64,000 nt of DNA. It comes from Xanthomonas floridensis (lineage in GTDB: Bacteria > Pseudomonadota > Gammaproteobacteria > Xanthomonadales > Xanthomonadaceae). Made by a program: the position numbers and the translations under genes. Each line of letters begins with the position of its first letter. Position 1 is the first letter of the stretch. The notes beneath the pieces were generated by a model. The model saw only the letters and a program-made list of their open reading frames with translations, had not been told where the DNA came from and searched no databases. The DNA lies in assembly GCF_001642575.1 (NCBI RefSeq), contig NZ_LXNG01000018.1:45544-109543 (forward strand), read 5' to 3'. This document shows positions 19,765 to 31,458 of this stretch, piece after piece.

Positions 19765-20331
19765 ATGAAGAAGCGTTGGTGGTTAGTGCCCTTGACACTG
19801 GTGGTCCTGCTGGCCGGCTATGTGGTGGCCGGGCCGTATCTGGCCATCCGTGGCATCAGCCACGCGATCGCCGAACGCGATGCTGCGCAGCTGGACCGCT
19901 ACGTGGATTTCCCCAGCCTGCGCGTCAATCTCAAGGCGCAGCTGGATAATTACCTGGTGCGCCAGGCCGGCAGCGGCATGCAATCGAGCCTGCTTGGCGG
20001 CTTCGCCCTGCAACTGGCCAGCGGCATCAGCGGCGCAGGCGTGGATACCTTGGTGACGCCGCTGGGCATCGGTGCCTTGCTGCAAGGCCATAGCGTGTGG
20101 AATCGCATGATCGGCGATACTGTCAGTGCCGACACCTACGCGGCGCCGGCACCGGCGCGTCCGCTGCAAGGCGCCACGCAGCGCTTCGAATCCACCCGAC
20201 GCTTCACCGCCACCACGCGCACTGCCAATGGCGCGCCGGTGACCTTCGTGCTGACCCGTCAGGGCCTGCGCTGGCGGCTGACCGATATCCAGTTGCCGCT
20301 GACCGACGCCACCCCAGCGCCAGCACGATAG
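19765..20331 (+). CDS. DUF2939 family membrane-anchored protein
   Basis: 188 aa from ATG 19765 with GGAG 8 nt upstream. A single N-terminal membrane segment, KRWWLVPLTLVVLLAGYVVAG, is followed by the DUF2939 core (YLAIRGISHAIAERDAAQLDRYVDF, then LRVNLKAQL). The C-terminal part contains GAPVTFVLTRQGLRWRLTDI, probably periplasmic. Function unknown in the family. Stand-alone gene downstream of the sbcB pair. Confidence 0.85.
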   Translation: MKKRWWLVPLTLVVLLAGYVVAGPYLAIRGISHAIAERDAAQLDRYVDFPSLRVNLKAQLDNYLVRQAGSGMQSSLLGGFALQLASGISGAGVDTLVTPLGIGALLQGHSVWNRMIGDTVSADTYAAPAPARPLQGATQRFESTRRFTATTRTANGAPVTFVLTRQGLRWRLTDIQLPLTDATPAPAR

Positions 20332-20696
20332 CGCGCGGCGCAGCAGTGCGTTGCCGGGAGCAGGAGCGTCGCGCACAAGAGCCGCTGACCTAACGACCAG
20401 GCAACCGTCAGGCGGATCCGGCCCGGTGCCCGGAATCCTTCTGGACCACCCGTACATTCCGGCGCGTGCAATGCCAGCCGCACCCACTTGATGACCACTT
20501 GCCTTGGGGTGTGATCCCTCGCAGGTCGGCGTGCCTGTTCAATGGCACGCGCACGCCGCTGGATGATTGCCGGGCAACTGCGGTGACCGTTTAGCCTCAG
20601 CACAGATGCGGCATATCGCACGCTGTCGCGATCCACCCACCGGCCACGCTGCGTCGGCGCCACGCCAACCAGCCAGATCGTTTCGGCACTGGCCGG
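20332..20696. other. Convergent gene-free interval
   Basis: This lies between the DUF2939 gene (plus) and the spermidine-synthase-like gene (minus), both ending here. No coding frame is convincing and no clear U-tailed terminator hairpin was found for either side. Confidence 0.4.
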
Positions 20697-21437
20697 TTAG
20701 GAAAACCGCCAGGCACGCTCCAGCCACGCTGCCTGCAGCCGCTGCATCGCCGGACGCAGCTGGCGGCGTGCCGCCCACGGCAACCCGGCCAGGGCCTGCT
20801 CCGGCGTTCCCGGGGTACCTCGGCGGTTCCAGGCGATCACCACCTGGTTGCGCAGATCCTGCTCGGGCAATACCAGTACCAACCCGTCGAAGATCGAACG
20901 CAGCTGCGCCAGCGGCTCTGCGACCGGCACGTCGTACAGATTCAGCGCCATCACGCCACCGGGGGTCAGCGCGGCACGGCACTGTGCGTAGAACTCGGAG
21001 GTGCACAGCGTCGGCGGGATGCCATCGGCATCGTAGGCATCCAGCAGCAACAGGTCGTAACGCCCGTCACGCCCACCGATCCACTGCGCACCATCGCCCA
21101 GGCTGATCTCCAGCCGCGCATCGTCGGGCGGCAGCGCAAACGCATCGCGCAGTGCCAGCACCTGCGCATCGGCCTCCACCGCCTCGATACGCGCGTGCCG
21201 CAGATAGCGGTGGCAGAACTTCAACTGCGCGCCACCACCCACGCCGATCAAGCCGATACGTGCAGGATGCGGCTGCAACCACACTGCGGCCAGCATGCTG
21301 CGCGTATACGGCAACACCAGCCGATGCGGTGCCCAGCGCGCCATGCGGGTTTGCACCGTGTCGTCGCTGAAAGACAGCTCCAGCGCGCGCCAGCTGCGAC
21401 GCAACGCCGCGCGTAATGGCGGCGGCGCTTCGCTCAT
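20697..21437 (-). CDS. Spermidine-synthase-like methyltransferase-fold protein
   Basis: 246 aa. The Rossmann core has a glycine motif (IGLIGVGGGAQLKF), an acidic residue at the end of strand 2 (IEAVEADAQVLALRD) and the synthase-type segment DLLLLDAYDADGIPPTL, followed by LTPGGVMALNL. The fold is that of polyamine synthases using decarboxylated SAM. The short N-terminus and absence of SpeD nearby mean the real substrate is uncertain. The start overlaps the 5'-nucleotidase stop by 4 nt, so it is translated from the nucleotidase transcript. Confidence 0.85.
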   Translation of the reverse strand: MSEAPPPLRAALRRSWRALELSFSDDTVQTRMARWAPHRLVLPYTRSMLAAVWLQPHPARIGLIGVGGGAQLKFCHRYLRHARIEAVEADAQVLALRDAFALPPDDARLEISLGDGAQWIGGRDGRYDLLLLDAYDADGIPPTLCTSEFYAQCRAALTPGGVMALNLYDVPVAEPLAQLRSIFDGLVLVLPEQDLRNQVVIAWNRRGTPGTPEQALAGLPWAARRQLRPAMQRLQAAWLERAWRFS

Positions 21438-22399
21438 CGGCTCGGCGGATCGTTGGCCACGCCATGTGGCACATGACCGGCGGCCACATGCTGGTGCTGG
21501 CGTGCGCTGTCGATGTTGTGCTGCGAATCGTCGAAGAAGATATCCGCGCCGAAGGCTTCAAGGAACGGCCCCTTGTGCCGGCCGCCGAGAAACAGCGCTT
21601 CGTCCAGGCGCACGCCCCACTCGCGCAGCGTGCGGATCACCCGCTCATGCGCCGGCGCCGAGCGCGCGGTGACCAGCGCGGTGCGGATCGGCGAGGCTTC
21701 GCCGGGCGGGAACGCCGCCTGCAGCGTGTGCAGTGCCGAGAGAAAGTTGCGAAACGGCCCCACCGACAACGGCTCGCGCGCACGTTCGCGCTCATGCCGC
21801 CCAAAGGCTTCCACACCCTGCTCGCGCGAGATGCGTTCGCTCTCATCGCCAAAGATCACCGCGTCACCGTCGAAGGCGATGCGCAACTGCGTGGACAGCC
21901 GGCTTTCGTCGTTGTCCACAATCGCTGCAGCCGCCTCCGCGCGTTCGCCCGGCGCACGCGGCATGATGGTGGCTGCGGCAATGCCATGGGTCAGCGCTCG
22001 CCGCACCGAGTCCGGGTTGGCCGAGAGGAACAGATCGGTGCCGAACGGCTTGACGTACGGCCAGGTCGGCTCGCCGGAGGTGAAGGTCGCGCGCACGATG
22101 CCCAGGTTGTAATGCTGGATCGAATTGAAGATGCGCAAGCCGGTATCGGCAGAATTGCGCGACAGCAGGATCACTTCCACGCGCGGGGTTTCTTCGGGCA
22201 CGTCGTGGTTGAGCGCCAGCAGCTTGCGCACCACCGGAAACGCCACGCCCGGCTGCAGGATGTCGTCCTCGTGCTCGCGTTGGAACGCCGAGTAGGCCTC
22301 CACCCCGCTGGATTCGAACAAGGCATGGCCCTCTTCGAGATCGAACAGCGCGCGCGAGGTCACCGCGACGGTCAATAACCTGGGGGAGTTGTCAGCCAT
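21434..22399 (-). CDS. 5'-nucleotidase, cytosolic NT5C1-like family
   Basis: 321 aa from ATG 22399. Upstream in-frame codons come from a GGGAATC-type repeat and were excluded. The protein begins PRLLTVAVTSRALFDLEEGH, has the HAD-like first motif region, VILLSRNSADTGLRIFNSI in the middle, and ADIFFDDSQHNIDSA near the C-terminus. This matches the bacterial relatives of cytosolic 5'-nucleotidase I, which dephosphorylate nucleoside monophosphates. It is followed by the spermidine-synthase-like gene with a 4-nt overlap. nadK lies 176 bp upstream on the same strand. Confidence 0.88.
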   Translation of the reverse strand: MADNSPRLLTVAVTSRALFDLEEGHALFESSGVEAYSAFQREHEDDILQPGVAFPVVRKLLALNHDVPEETPRVEVILLSRNSADTGLRIFNSIQHYNLGIVRATFTSGEPTWPYVKPFGTDLFLSANPDSVRRALTHGIAAATIMPRAPGERAEAAAAIVDNDESRLSTQLRIAFDGDAVIFGDESERISREQGVEAFGRHERERAREPLSVGPFRNFLSALHTLQAAFPPGEASPIRTALVTARSAPAHERVIRTLREWGVRLDEALFLGGRHKGPFLEAFGADIFFDDSQHNIDSARQHQHVAAGHVPHGVANDPPSR

Positions 22400-22406
22400 T
22401 TGGGTG

Positions 22407-22437
22407 CCGGGAATGGGGAATCGGGATGGGGGAATGG
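22407..22437. repeat. Heptamer (GGGAATC-type) repeat relic
   Basis: A run of GGGAATG/GGGAATC-like heptamers stands just upstream of the 5'-nucleotidase start. A reverse-oriented remnant (CAATCCCGAATCCCC) lies at 22541-22555, so the two could pair. Same family as at 3717, 37116, 49192 and 62188. Confidence 0.65.
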
Positions 22438-22574
22438 GGTGGAGCGACAACGAAGTTTCTGGGAGTTGAGATCGTTACCTGCACTGCATCGTACCTTGGG
22501 CACGCGCAGGCTCGGCTGCACCTCGCGCTGCTGCCGCTGCCAATCCCGAATCCCCACTGCCCCATCCCGGCCAC

Positions 22575-23351
22575 TCACACCGCAAACTGCTCGCTGAAGA
22601 TGCGTTCTTCCAGGTTATGTTCGGGGTCGAACAGCAGGGTCACGCGGCGCTCGGTGGATTCGCGGATGGTCACTTCCACCACATCGCGGATCTCGTGCGA
22701 ATCGGCGGTGACGCTGACCGGGCGTTTGTAGGGATCGAGCACGCGAAAGCGCACTTCGGTATCGGCCTTGAGAATGGCGCCGCGCCAGCGCCGCGGGCGA
22801 TACGGTGCGATCGGGGTCAGCGCCAGGGTGTGCGAGCCCAGCGGCAGGATCGGACCATGCGCCGAATAGTTGTACGCCGTGCTGCCGGCCGGGGTGGCCA
22901 CCATCACGCCGTCGCCGATCAGCTCGGCAATGCGGGTCTGCCCATTGAGATCCACGCTCAGATGCGCAGCCTGACGGGTCTGCCGCAGCAGCGAGACCTC
23001 GTTATAGGCCAGCGAGCCGGCACTGGTACCGGATTCGGTCTGCACCAGCATTTCCAGCGGCCGCAGGTGGGCGGGCTCGGCGCGTTGCAGACGGGCCAAC
23101 AGATCGTCTTCGTCGTCGCGGTACTGGTTCATCAGGAACCCGACCGAGCCCAGCTTCATGCCGAATACCGGTTTGTCGGCAGCACCATGGCGATGCAGGG
23201 TCTGCAGCATGAAGCCGTCCCCGCCCAGGGCGCAGACCACGTCGGCCGTTTCCAGCGGATGATCGCCGTAGCGCTGCACCAGGCGCGCGCGCGCAGTGGT
23301 CGCGGGCTCGGTCGGGCTGGCCAGGAAAGCGATACGGGGTGGTGCGGTCAT
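22575..23351 (-). CDS. nadK: NAD kinase
   Basis: 258 aa. It phosphorylates NAD to NADP. The catalytic GGDG motif is at residues 43-46 ([10 protein letters not shown]). The NAD-binding segment (GKKLGS-like [12 protein letters not shown]), the YNEVSLLR strand and the [21 protein letters not shown] stretch are all present. The protein is shorter than E. coli NadK (292 aa), as is usual for this group. Same strand as the 5'-nucleotidase. It complements the NAD-precursor genes nbaC, kynU and kmo elsewhere in the window. Confidence 0.95.
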   Translation of the reverse strand: MTAPPRIAFLASPTEPATTARARLVQRYGDHPLETADVVCALGGDGFMLQTLHRHGAADKPVFGMKLGSVGFLMNQYRDDEDDLLARLQRAEPAHLRPLEMLVQTESGTSAGSLAYNEVSLLRQTRQAAHLSVDLNGQTRIAELIGDGVMVATPAGSTAYNYSAHGPILPLGSHTLALTPIAPYRPRRWRGAILKADTEVRFRVLDPYKRPVSVTADSHEIRDVVEVTIRESTERRVTLLFDPEHNLEERIFSEQFAV

Positions 23352-23477
23352 CGTCGACTCCAGAACGTGCGAATCAGCATACCGCAGCCCCGTGGCGGGC
23401 TTGTTGCCCGCCGCGCCCTGCCCTCGCCTGCGCAGCCGTAGCTGCGTTCGCGCGTTCAGGCATTGCCACGCCTTGGC

Positions 23478-23606
23478 GCGGCAAACAAAACGTGGCGAGC
23501 GGTCGTCAGGTCAGTGCAGACGGCGCGCAGGAACCGGCGTGCATGCGTGGTAGATGCCGCACCGCGCACCGGCCGCGCCCACCTGGCGGTGAGCGCAGTC
23601 GTTTTG
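23478..23606 (+). repeat. Dispersed ~120-bp structured element, copy 1
   Basis: First of three related copies (others at 27820 and 52670). Shared blocks are GCGAGC-n-CGTCAGGT, GACGGCG-n-AGGA-CCGG, a TGCCG block and a terminal stem GCGC-n-CACC (23575-23583) with GGTGAGCGC (23588-23596), followed by CGTTTTG. The 350-bp spacer it occupies, between rlmL and nadK, holds no gene. Confidence 0.75.
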
Positions 23607-23701
23607 GTAGCTGCTCTGCGCCGTGTGTCGATGCGGCAACTGCGCGTGCTGGCGACGTTGCCACAGCACGCAGCACTGCATCGGACACAACCAGGCTGGG
23701 C

Positions 23702-25966
<2,265 letters not shown>

Positions 25967-26003
25967 TTACCACCCCCGCCGGCCGCATCGCCCGCCGCGC
26001 GGT

Positions 26004-27617
26004 TCACCACGGCGCCAGCCGCCACTGCGGCTGCCCGGTGTCCAGCCGCTGCTGCAGGGCCAGCCGCTCGAGGAAGGCGGCATCGTGCGAGGCCACCAGC
26101 AACGCGCCGGTGTAGCTGCGCAGCAGCGTCTCGATCGCTTCGACGGACGCCAGATCCAGATGATTGGTGGGTTCGTCCAGCAACAGCAATTGCGCCGGCC
26201 GTGCCCGGTACAGCGCGCAGGCCAGCGCCGCCTTGAGCCGCTGGCCGCCGCTGAGCTGACCGGTGGGCAGGTCGGCGCGCTGCCGGTCCAGCCCCAGCAA
26301 CGCCAGCCGCAGCCGCTGGACGTGCTCGGCCGTGGCCGGGTGGGCATCGCACAGCTGCGCGACGGCCGAGCGGGCCGGGTCGAGCAGGGCCAGGTCCTGA
26401 TCCAGATAGGCCACTGGCACATGCACCTCGCACTGGCCGGACTGTGCCGTCAGGCGCCCGCCCAACAGCTGCAACAGCGAGGATTTGCCGCTGCCGTTCG
26501 GGCCGACCAGCCTGATGCGGGGTTGGCCGTGCAGCAGCAGATCCACGCGTCGCCCACCCAGCCGCCCGTCCGCGAGTTCCACCTGCTGCAGGGTCGCCAG
26601 GCGGTGCGACGCGCCCACCGGCATTGCCGGTGCCAGCAATGCAATGGCCTGCGGGGCCTCCACCTGGGCGGCGGCCTGCGTCACCGCCGCCGCCAGGCGC
26701 GCCTGTTCGGCCTGGCGCTGCTGCTGCAGCCGGCCTGCACTGACCTCGCTGCGCTGCCGCTGGCCCCCGAGCAGGATCGGTGCCTGATTGGCCTGCGCTG
26801 CCGCCCGCGCACCGCGCGCCTGGCGTTGTTGCTGACGCATGTGCTGCTCGCGCAGTGCCTGTTCGCCGCGTGCGCGCGCCTGTTTGCGCTGCGCAAGCAG
26901 CTCGCCGGCCGCCTGTTGCTCGCATGCGTGCTGCTGCGCGTAGTGGGCGTAGTTGCCGCCATAACTGCGCAGCCCGTGCGCGGACAACGCCAGGATGCGC
27001 TGCATGCCGTCCAACAGCATCCGGTCATGACTGATGATCAGCAATCCGCAAGTCCACGCCTGCAACTGCGCCATCAGCCGCTGTCGCTGCTGGCCATCCA
27101 GGTGGTTGCTGGGCTCATCCAGGATCAACATGTCCGGCTGCATCAGCCAGGCACCGGCAAGCGCCACCCGCATGGCTTGGCCGCCACTCAGATGCGCGGC
27201 GGGAGCAGACGGATCGCGGCCACCCAGCCCCTGCTGATCGAGCGCTGCGGCGAACTCGGCGTGGGCGTTCCAGCGCTCGCCCACCCGCTCGAAATCGGCA
27301 GGCGCCGCGTTCCCGGCGGCGATCCGCTTCAACGCATCCAGCAGCGGCGCCACACCTGCCAGATCGGCGATACGCTGCCCCGGCGTTGCGCTCACGCGCT
27401 GCGGCAGGTAATGCACGCTGCCACCGCGCACGCAGCGCCCGCTACTGGGGGCCAGCTGGCCGGCCAGCAAACGGCCGAGCACACTCTTGCCGACGCCATT
27501 GCGCCCGACCAGGCCGGTATGGCGCTGATCGAGCTGCAGGGTCAGATCGGAAAACAGCGTACTGCCATCGGGCAGCACGAATGCGACGCTTTCCAGCGTC
27601 ACCAACGGACAGGTCAT
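26004..27617 (-). CDS. ABC-F family ATPase
   Basis: 537 aa from ATG 27617 (GGAGAC 6 nt upstream); ATG 27629 is a second option. Two nucleotide-binding domains are joined by a long Gln/Arg-rich linker. Walker A is GRNGVGKS at 38-45, with a second GPNGSGKSS near 370. LSGGQ signatures occur in both halves, and the Walker B elements are LILDEPSNHLD and LLLDEPTNHLD. There are no membrane segments. ABC-F proteins act on the ribosome (translation factors or antibiotic protection). The subfamily cannot be fixed; the linker lacks the canonical EttA arm sequence by eye. Confidence 0.92.
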   Translation of the reverse strand: MTCPLVTLESVAFVLPDGSTLFSDLTLQLDQRHTGLVGRNGVGKSVLGRLLAGQLAPSSGRCVRGGSVHYLPQRVSATPGQRIADLAGVAPLLDALKRIAAGNAAPADFERVGERWNAHAEFAAALDQQGLGGRDPSAPAAHLSGGQAMRVALAGAWLMQPDMLILDEPSNHLDGQQRQRLMAQLQAWTCGLLIISHDRMLLDGMQRILALSAHGLRSYGGNYAHYAQQHACEQQAAGELLAQRKQARARGEQALREQHMRQQQRQARGARAAAQANQAPILLGGQRQRSEVSAGRLQQQRQAEQARLAAAVTQAAAQVEAPQAIALLAPAMPVGASHRLATLQQVELADGRLGGRRVDLLLHGQPRIRLVGPNGSGKSSLLQLLGGRLTAQSGQCEVHVPVAYLDQDLALLDPARSAVAQLCDAHPATAEHVQRLRLALLGLDRQRADLPTGQLSGGQRLKAALACALYRARPAQLLLLDEPTNHLDLASVEAIETLLRSYTGALLVASHDAAFLERLALQQRLDTGQPQWRLAPW

Positions 27618-27819
27618 CAGTGTCTCCATTGCATGCCAGGACACGTCGCGCTCCAGACGGAACAGCAACGGGTATGGCCGTCATTGCGACGGCGGCATCA
27701 ATGGCGCATTGGACCAATCCTCGAATCGGGGGTGCGGCCCAAGTGTAGGCCGGTCTGCGGCTGCGGCGAAACCCTCGGGCCCGGATGCGCCGCAGGGCGG
27801 CTCGCTGCGGTGGTTTGGA

Positions 27820-27947
27820 GCGGCTAACAAAAGCTAGCGAGCAGTCGTCAGGTCGGTGTGGACGGCGTGCAGGAGCCGGAGTGTAGGTGGTACATGCCGA
27901 TTCCGGGCGCTGGCCGCGCCCGCCTGGCGGGGAGCACAGTGGTTTTG
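27820..27947 (+). repeat. Dispersed ~120-bp structured element, copy 2
   Basis: It matches copies at 23478 and 52670 along its whole length: GCGAGC-n-CGTCAGGT at 27837, GACGGCGTGCAGGAGCCGG, GGTACATGCCG, and a terminal stem around CCGCC-T-GGCGG followed by GTGGTTTTG. Stem bases differ from copy 1 yet stay paired. It lies in the 518-bp gene-free interval 27618-28135, in which nothing else was recognised. Confidence 0.75.
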
Positions 27948-28135
27948 TCAGCCACTCCTGGCCGCAGCAAGCACCCGCCTGCGCGGTGGATCGCCCTGGC
28001 CGCCACCTTGCCGGCACAGCAGATCAGCGCAGTGGCGATCAGCGGTGCCTGCAGGCCCGCGCCGACGCAGCGGACACGCCCCGGGAACGCAACAACACTC
28101 CATGCGGCGTGAGCGGCAGTGATTGGCCGCTGCCG

Positions 28136-29095
28136 TCAGTGGCCCATCGGCTTTTGCGCAATGACCGTGGGAAAAATGCTCGCCCGATCGTCGATGAAGC
28201 GCACGCTCGCAAAGCCGGCGCTTTCCAGCTGCGCGCGCGTCTGCGCATGGGTGCGAAACGAGGCCCAGCGCGCCTGCACGATATCGATGAAGACCTGGCT
28301 CTGCAGCACAAGCGACGCCTGATCCAACAGCGCCAGCTTCCACGGGGAGTGCGCACACAGGCTGGGCGGAGGCGTCAGGAAACTCGCCACCAGCGTACCG
28401 CCCGGCCGCAGCCTGTCGAAGAACGCGCGATACAGCGCGACCACGCGCGCATCGTCGGGCTCATAAAGATTCAGGCCGTTGCTGGTCACCACGTCCACAC
28501 TGTCCGCATCGCCCTGCGCCCAGGCGTCTTCCAGACGCAGCGACAGCTGCTGCTCCAGGCCGTACCGACGTGCCAGCTGCAGCGCACCGTCCAGCGCCTG
28601 CGGGTCCAGATCGATGCCGATCAGATGCACATCCGGGCACTGCCGGTAATCCAGGCTCAGCACATCGCCCATCCAACCGCACGGCACCGACGCGATGGTC
28701 ATCCCGGGCCGCAACAAGGCCTGCAATTGCGCACGGAAGATCCCGAACCGCTCGCGGGTCGCGAGCACGGCCGGCGTCTTCTCGAAAATTTCGTACTCCA
28801 GTGCCGGCGTGGTGTCCTGCGGCAGGGTGCCGGCCTGATAGGTGACCAACCGATGCGTCCACTCCGCATTGAGCCCGCGATTGCGTAACAGGAACCGGCC
28901 CAGTTCCATCGCCCACAGCGCATCGACCAAGTGCAGCAAACGCTCCACGTCGGCAGCAGAGCGGCTGGCGTCCTGTCGCAGTCGCGACCTGATCGACGTG
29001 AGCAGGGTCGCATCATCCTGCAAGGTGTCGCCCGCGTGCGAGATCAGGCGCGCATGCAGTGCGGCTGGCGGCACCGGTGGCTCGTCACGTTGCAT
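28136..29095 (-). CDS. Class I SAM-dependent methyltransferase
   Basis: 319 aa. The N-terminal helical part (about 100 residues) precedes a Rossmann methyltransferase domain with motif I ASVPCGWMGDVLSLDY, motif II IGIDLDPQALDGAL, DVVTSNGLNLYEPD and FDRLRPGGTLVASFLTPP. The substrate cannot be inferred. It is preceded by a gene of opposite role (GNAT) 161 bp away on the same strand. The start ATG 29095 has GAGG 5 nt upstream. Confidence 0.85.
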   Translation of the reverse strand: MQRDEPPVPPAALHARLISHAGDTLQDDATLLTSIRSRLRQDASRSAADVERLLHLVDALWAMELGRFLLRNRGLNAEWTHRLVTYQAGTLPQDTTPALEYEIFEKTPAVLATRERFGIFRAQLQALLRPGMTIASVPCGWMGDVLSLDYRQCPDVHLIGIDLDPQALDGALQLARRYGLEQQLSLRLEDAWAQGDADSVDVVTSNGLNLYEPDDARVVALYRAFFDRLRPGGTLVASFLTPPPSLCAHSPWKLALLDQASLVLQSQVFIDIVQARWASFRTHAQTRAQLESAGFASVRFIDDRASIFPTVIAQKPMGH

Positions 29096-29256
29096 CCTTC
29101 ACCTCGGCAAGCGTTGATCGCTGGTGCCGACCATGGTGACGATGGCGGCGCTGCGCTGCGGCCGGAAGCGCGATGCAGGGTGCGGCTGAGCGAACGGGCA
29201 CGGCGTGCGCGCAGGGTCGCGACGGCACCGGACACGCATGTGCGCCGCAGCGCGAC

Positions 29257-29808
29257 TCAGCCCAGACCGAATGCCGGGTGATAGGCCACATCGGCCAGCG
29301 GCAACAGCCGGTCCCCGAACGCCAGCGCCTGCAATTCCGATACGGGGGCATCGGGTACGCTCAGGCCCGGCTCCACCGCAAACCCGAACCGGCGGAAAAA
29401 GTCGGGTTCGCCAAACACAACGCATCCCGCCGCACCGCGCTCGCGCAAGGTGGCCAGGGCTGCGTGCACCAGGCGAGTGCCCAGGCCCTGGCGTTGGTGG
29501 CCCGGGCCCACCGCCAGCGGCCCCAACGCGAACCAGCCGGACGAACCGTCGGACAAGCTCACCGGCGACACTGCCAGATGGCCGACCACATACCCATCGT
29601 GGTCGGCGACCAATGACAATGCCAGCGCATCATCCTCGCGCAACGCGGCGATCACATGCTGCTCGTCATGGCGGCTGTGCTCGGCGCGCATGAACGCCAC
29701 CATGGTCAATACCTCGATGGCCGCCGCGTCGCCGTCGCTGGCCTCGCGGATCAGCACCGCCATCGGCGGCTCGGACTGCGCGGGCGGCATGTCGTCGGCC
29801 TCGTGCAT
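29257..29808 (-). CDS. GNAT-family N-acetyltransferase
   Basis: 183 aa from ATG 29808, which overlaps the hydrolase stop by 1 nt (TGATG). The acetyl-CoA binding motif A is present as LGPLAVGPGHQRQGLGTRLV (Q/R-x-x-G-x-G/A), followed by GAAGCVVFGEPDFFRRFGF. That segment marks the YhbS-like (COG3153) group of putative acetyltransferases. Substrate unknown. Third gene of a coupled minus-strand operon MOSC - hydrolase - acetyltransferase. Confidence 0.87.
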   Translation of the reverse strand: MHEADDMPPAQSEPPMAVLIREASDGDAAAIEVLTMVAFMRAEHSRHDEQHVIAALREDDALALSLVADHDGYVVGHLAVSPVSLSDGSSGWFALGPLAVGPGHQRQGLGTRLVHAALATLRERGAAGCVVFGEPDFFRRFGFAVEPGLSVPDAPVSELQALAFGDRLLPLADVAYHPAFGLG

Positions 29809-30331
29809 CACAGGCGCTGCAACAGCTCGGCAAACGCGCTCGCTGCCGTCTCCACATGCGCGGCAAGATCGTGCTCATCGTCGACCAACAACAGCCGCGC
29901 CCGACGCGCCTGCGCCCAGGCGATGACATCGGCGGCAGGAATCAACGCATCGCGCCAGGCATGTACCACCGAGATCGGTACCGGCGCGGCATCCAGTGCC
30001 GGCATCGGGCCCATCGTGGTGGGCGGCACCATCAGGAACAGTCCGCGCGTCGGCACCTGCAGCGATACCTGCGCGGCGATATAGGCGCCCAGGCTGGACC
30101 CGACCAGCACCAACGGCCCCTTGCCCGCGGCGTCGCGTGCGATCTGCAGCAGGCGCTGCAAGCGTCCACGTACGTCGCCGAGCGGACTGACCTCGCGTTG
30201 CGCATCCAGATCGGTGAAATCCGGGCGTTCGTGGGTCCAGCCCAGGCGGTCGGCAACCTCGGCCAATGCGCTGACCTTGCGTGCCGCAGGGCCGCTCTCG
30301 AACCCGTGCGCCAGAATGCAATGGCCGCGGC

Positions 30332-30335
<4 letters not shown>
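29808..30335 (-). CDS. Small alpha/beta-hydrolase
   Basis: 175 aa from ATG 30335, which overlaps the MOSC stop (ATGA). It shows CILAHGFESGP (oxyanion strand), the nucleophile elbow VGSSLGAYIA (Ser in GSSLG), an acidic residue in SVVHAWRDALIP, and a His in VDDEHDLAAHVE. This is the compact YqiA-like esterase architecture. The reaction is unknown. Both ends overlap neighbouring genes, so the three proteins are probably made in fixed proportion. Confidence 0.87.
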
Positions 30336-30823
<488 letters not shown>

Positions 30824-30829
30824 CGTCGA

Positions 30830-30839
30830 ATGCTAGCAT
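30830..30839. promoter_or_regulatory. Palindrome ATGCTAGCAT in the 23-bp divergent gap
   Basis: A perfect 10-bp palindrome centred between the MOSC and amidase start codons. It also reads as a TAGCAT hexamer in both directions. It could be a shared operator or paired -10 element; this is a guess from position. Confidence 0.35.
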
Positions 30840-30846
30840 CCGCTTC

Positions 30847-31422
30847 ATGTCCGATGCCGTCCTGCCGTCGCCGCCGATCACCTACGCGCCGTTGCCCTAC
30901 GAATCGCGCCTGGCCCGCCGCGCGCTTGGCCAGATCGACATGGTGGTCATCCACTGCACCGAATTGCCGGACATGGCGATGGCGCGCGACTACGGCGAGC
31001 GCGTGCTCTACGACAGCGGCACCGGCAATAGCGGCCATTACTACATCGATCGCAATGGCAGCATCCAGCAGTACGTCGCGCTCGAGCGCGTCGCCCATCA
31101 TGTGCGTGGGCACAACCCGCACACGCTGGGCATCGAACTGGTCAACAGCGGGCGGTATCCGCACTGGCTGGATTCGCGCCATCAGGAGATGCGCGAGCCG
31201 TATCCGGAGGCGCAGATCGCAGCGCTTGTCACGCTGTTGCACTGGCTGCAACAACAACTGCCTGCGGTGCGTCGCATCGCCGGTCACCAGGAACTGGATA
31301 CCACGCTGGAGGCGGCCAGCGACGATCCGGCGCGCAAGATCCAGCGCAAGCTCGATCCTGGCCCCCTGTTTCCGTGGTCACGCATCGAAGCGGCGGTCAC
31401 CTGGTCGCATGCGCTGCGTTGA
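30847..31422 (+). CDS. AmpD-like N-acetylmuramoyl-L-alanine amidase
   Basis: 191 aa, an Amidase_2 domain throughout. Likely zinc ligands are His36 (VVIHCTE), His147 (IAGHQELDT) and Asp170 (KLDPGPLFPW). A catalytic-region Glu97 lies in GIELVN. No signal peptide is seen, so a cytoplasmic role in anhydromuropeptide recycling as in AmpD is likely. The HWLDSRHQE insertion differs from E. coli AmpD, so annotation as AmpD itself is not certain. Divergent from the MOSC operon. Confidence 0.88.
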   Translation: MSDAVLPSPPITYAPLPYESRLARRALGQIDMVVIHCTELPDMAMARDYGERVLYDSGTGNSGHYYIDRNGSIQQYVALERVAHHVRGHNPHTLGIELVNSGRYPHWLDSRHQEMREPYPEAQIAALVTLLHWLQQQLPAVRRIAGHQELDTTLEAASDDPARKIQRKLDPGPLFPWSRIEAAVTWSHALR

Positions 31423-31458
31423 ACGCATGCCCGGTCAGGGCGTGCAACGCCAGAGTGA

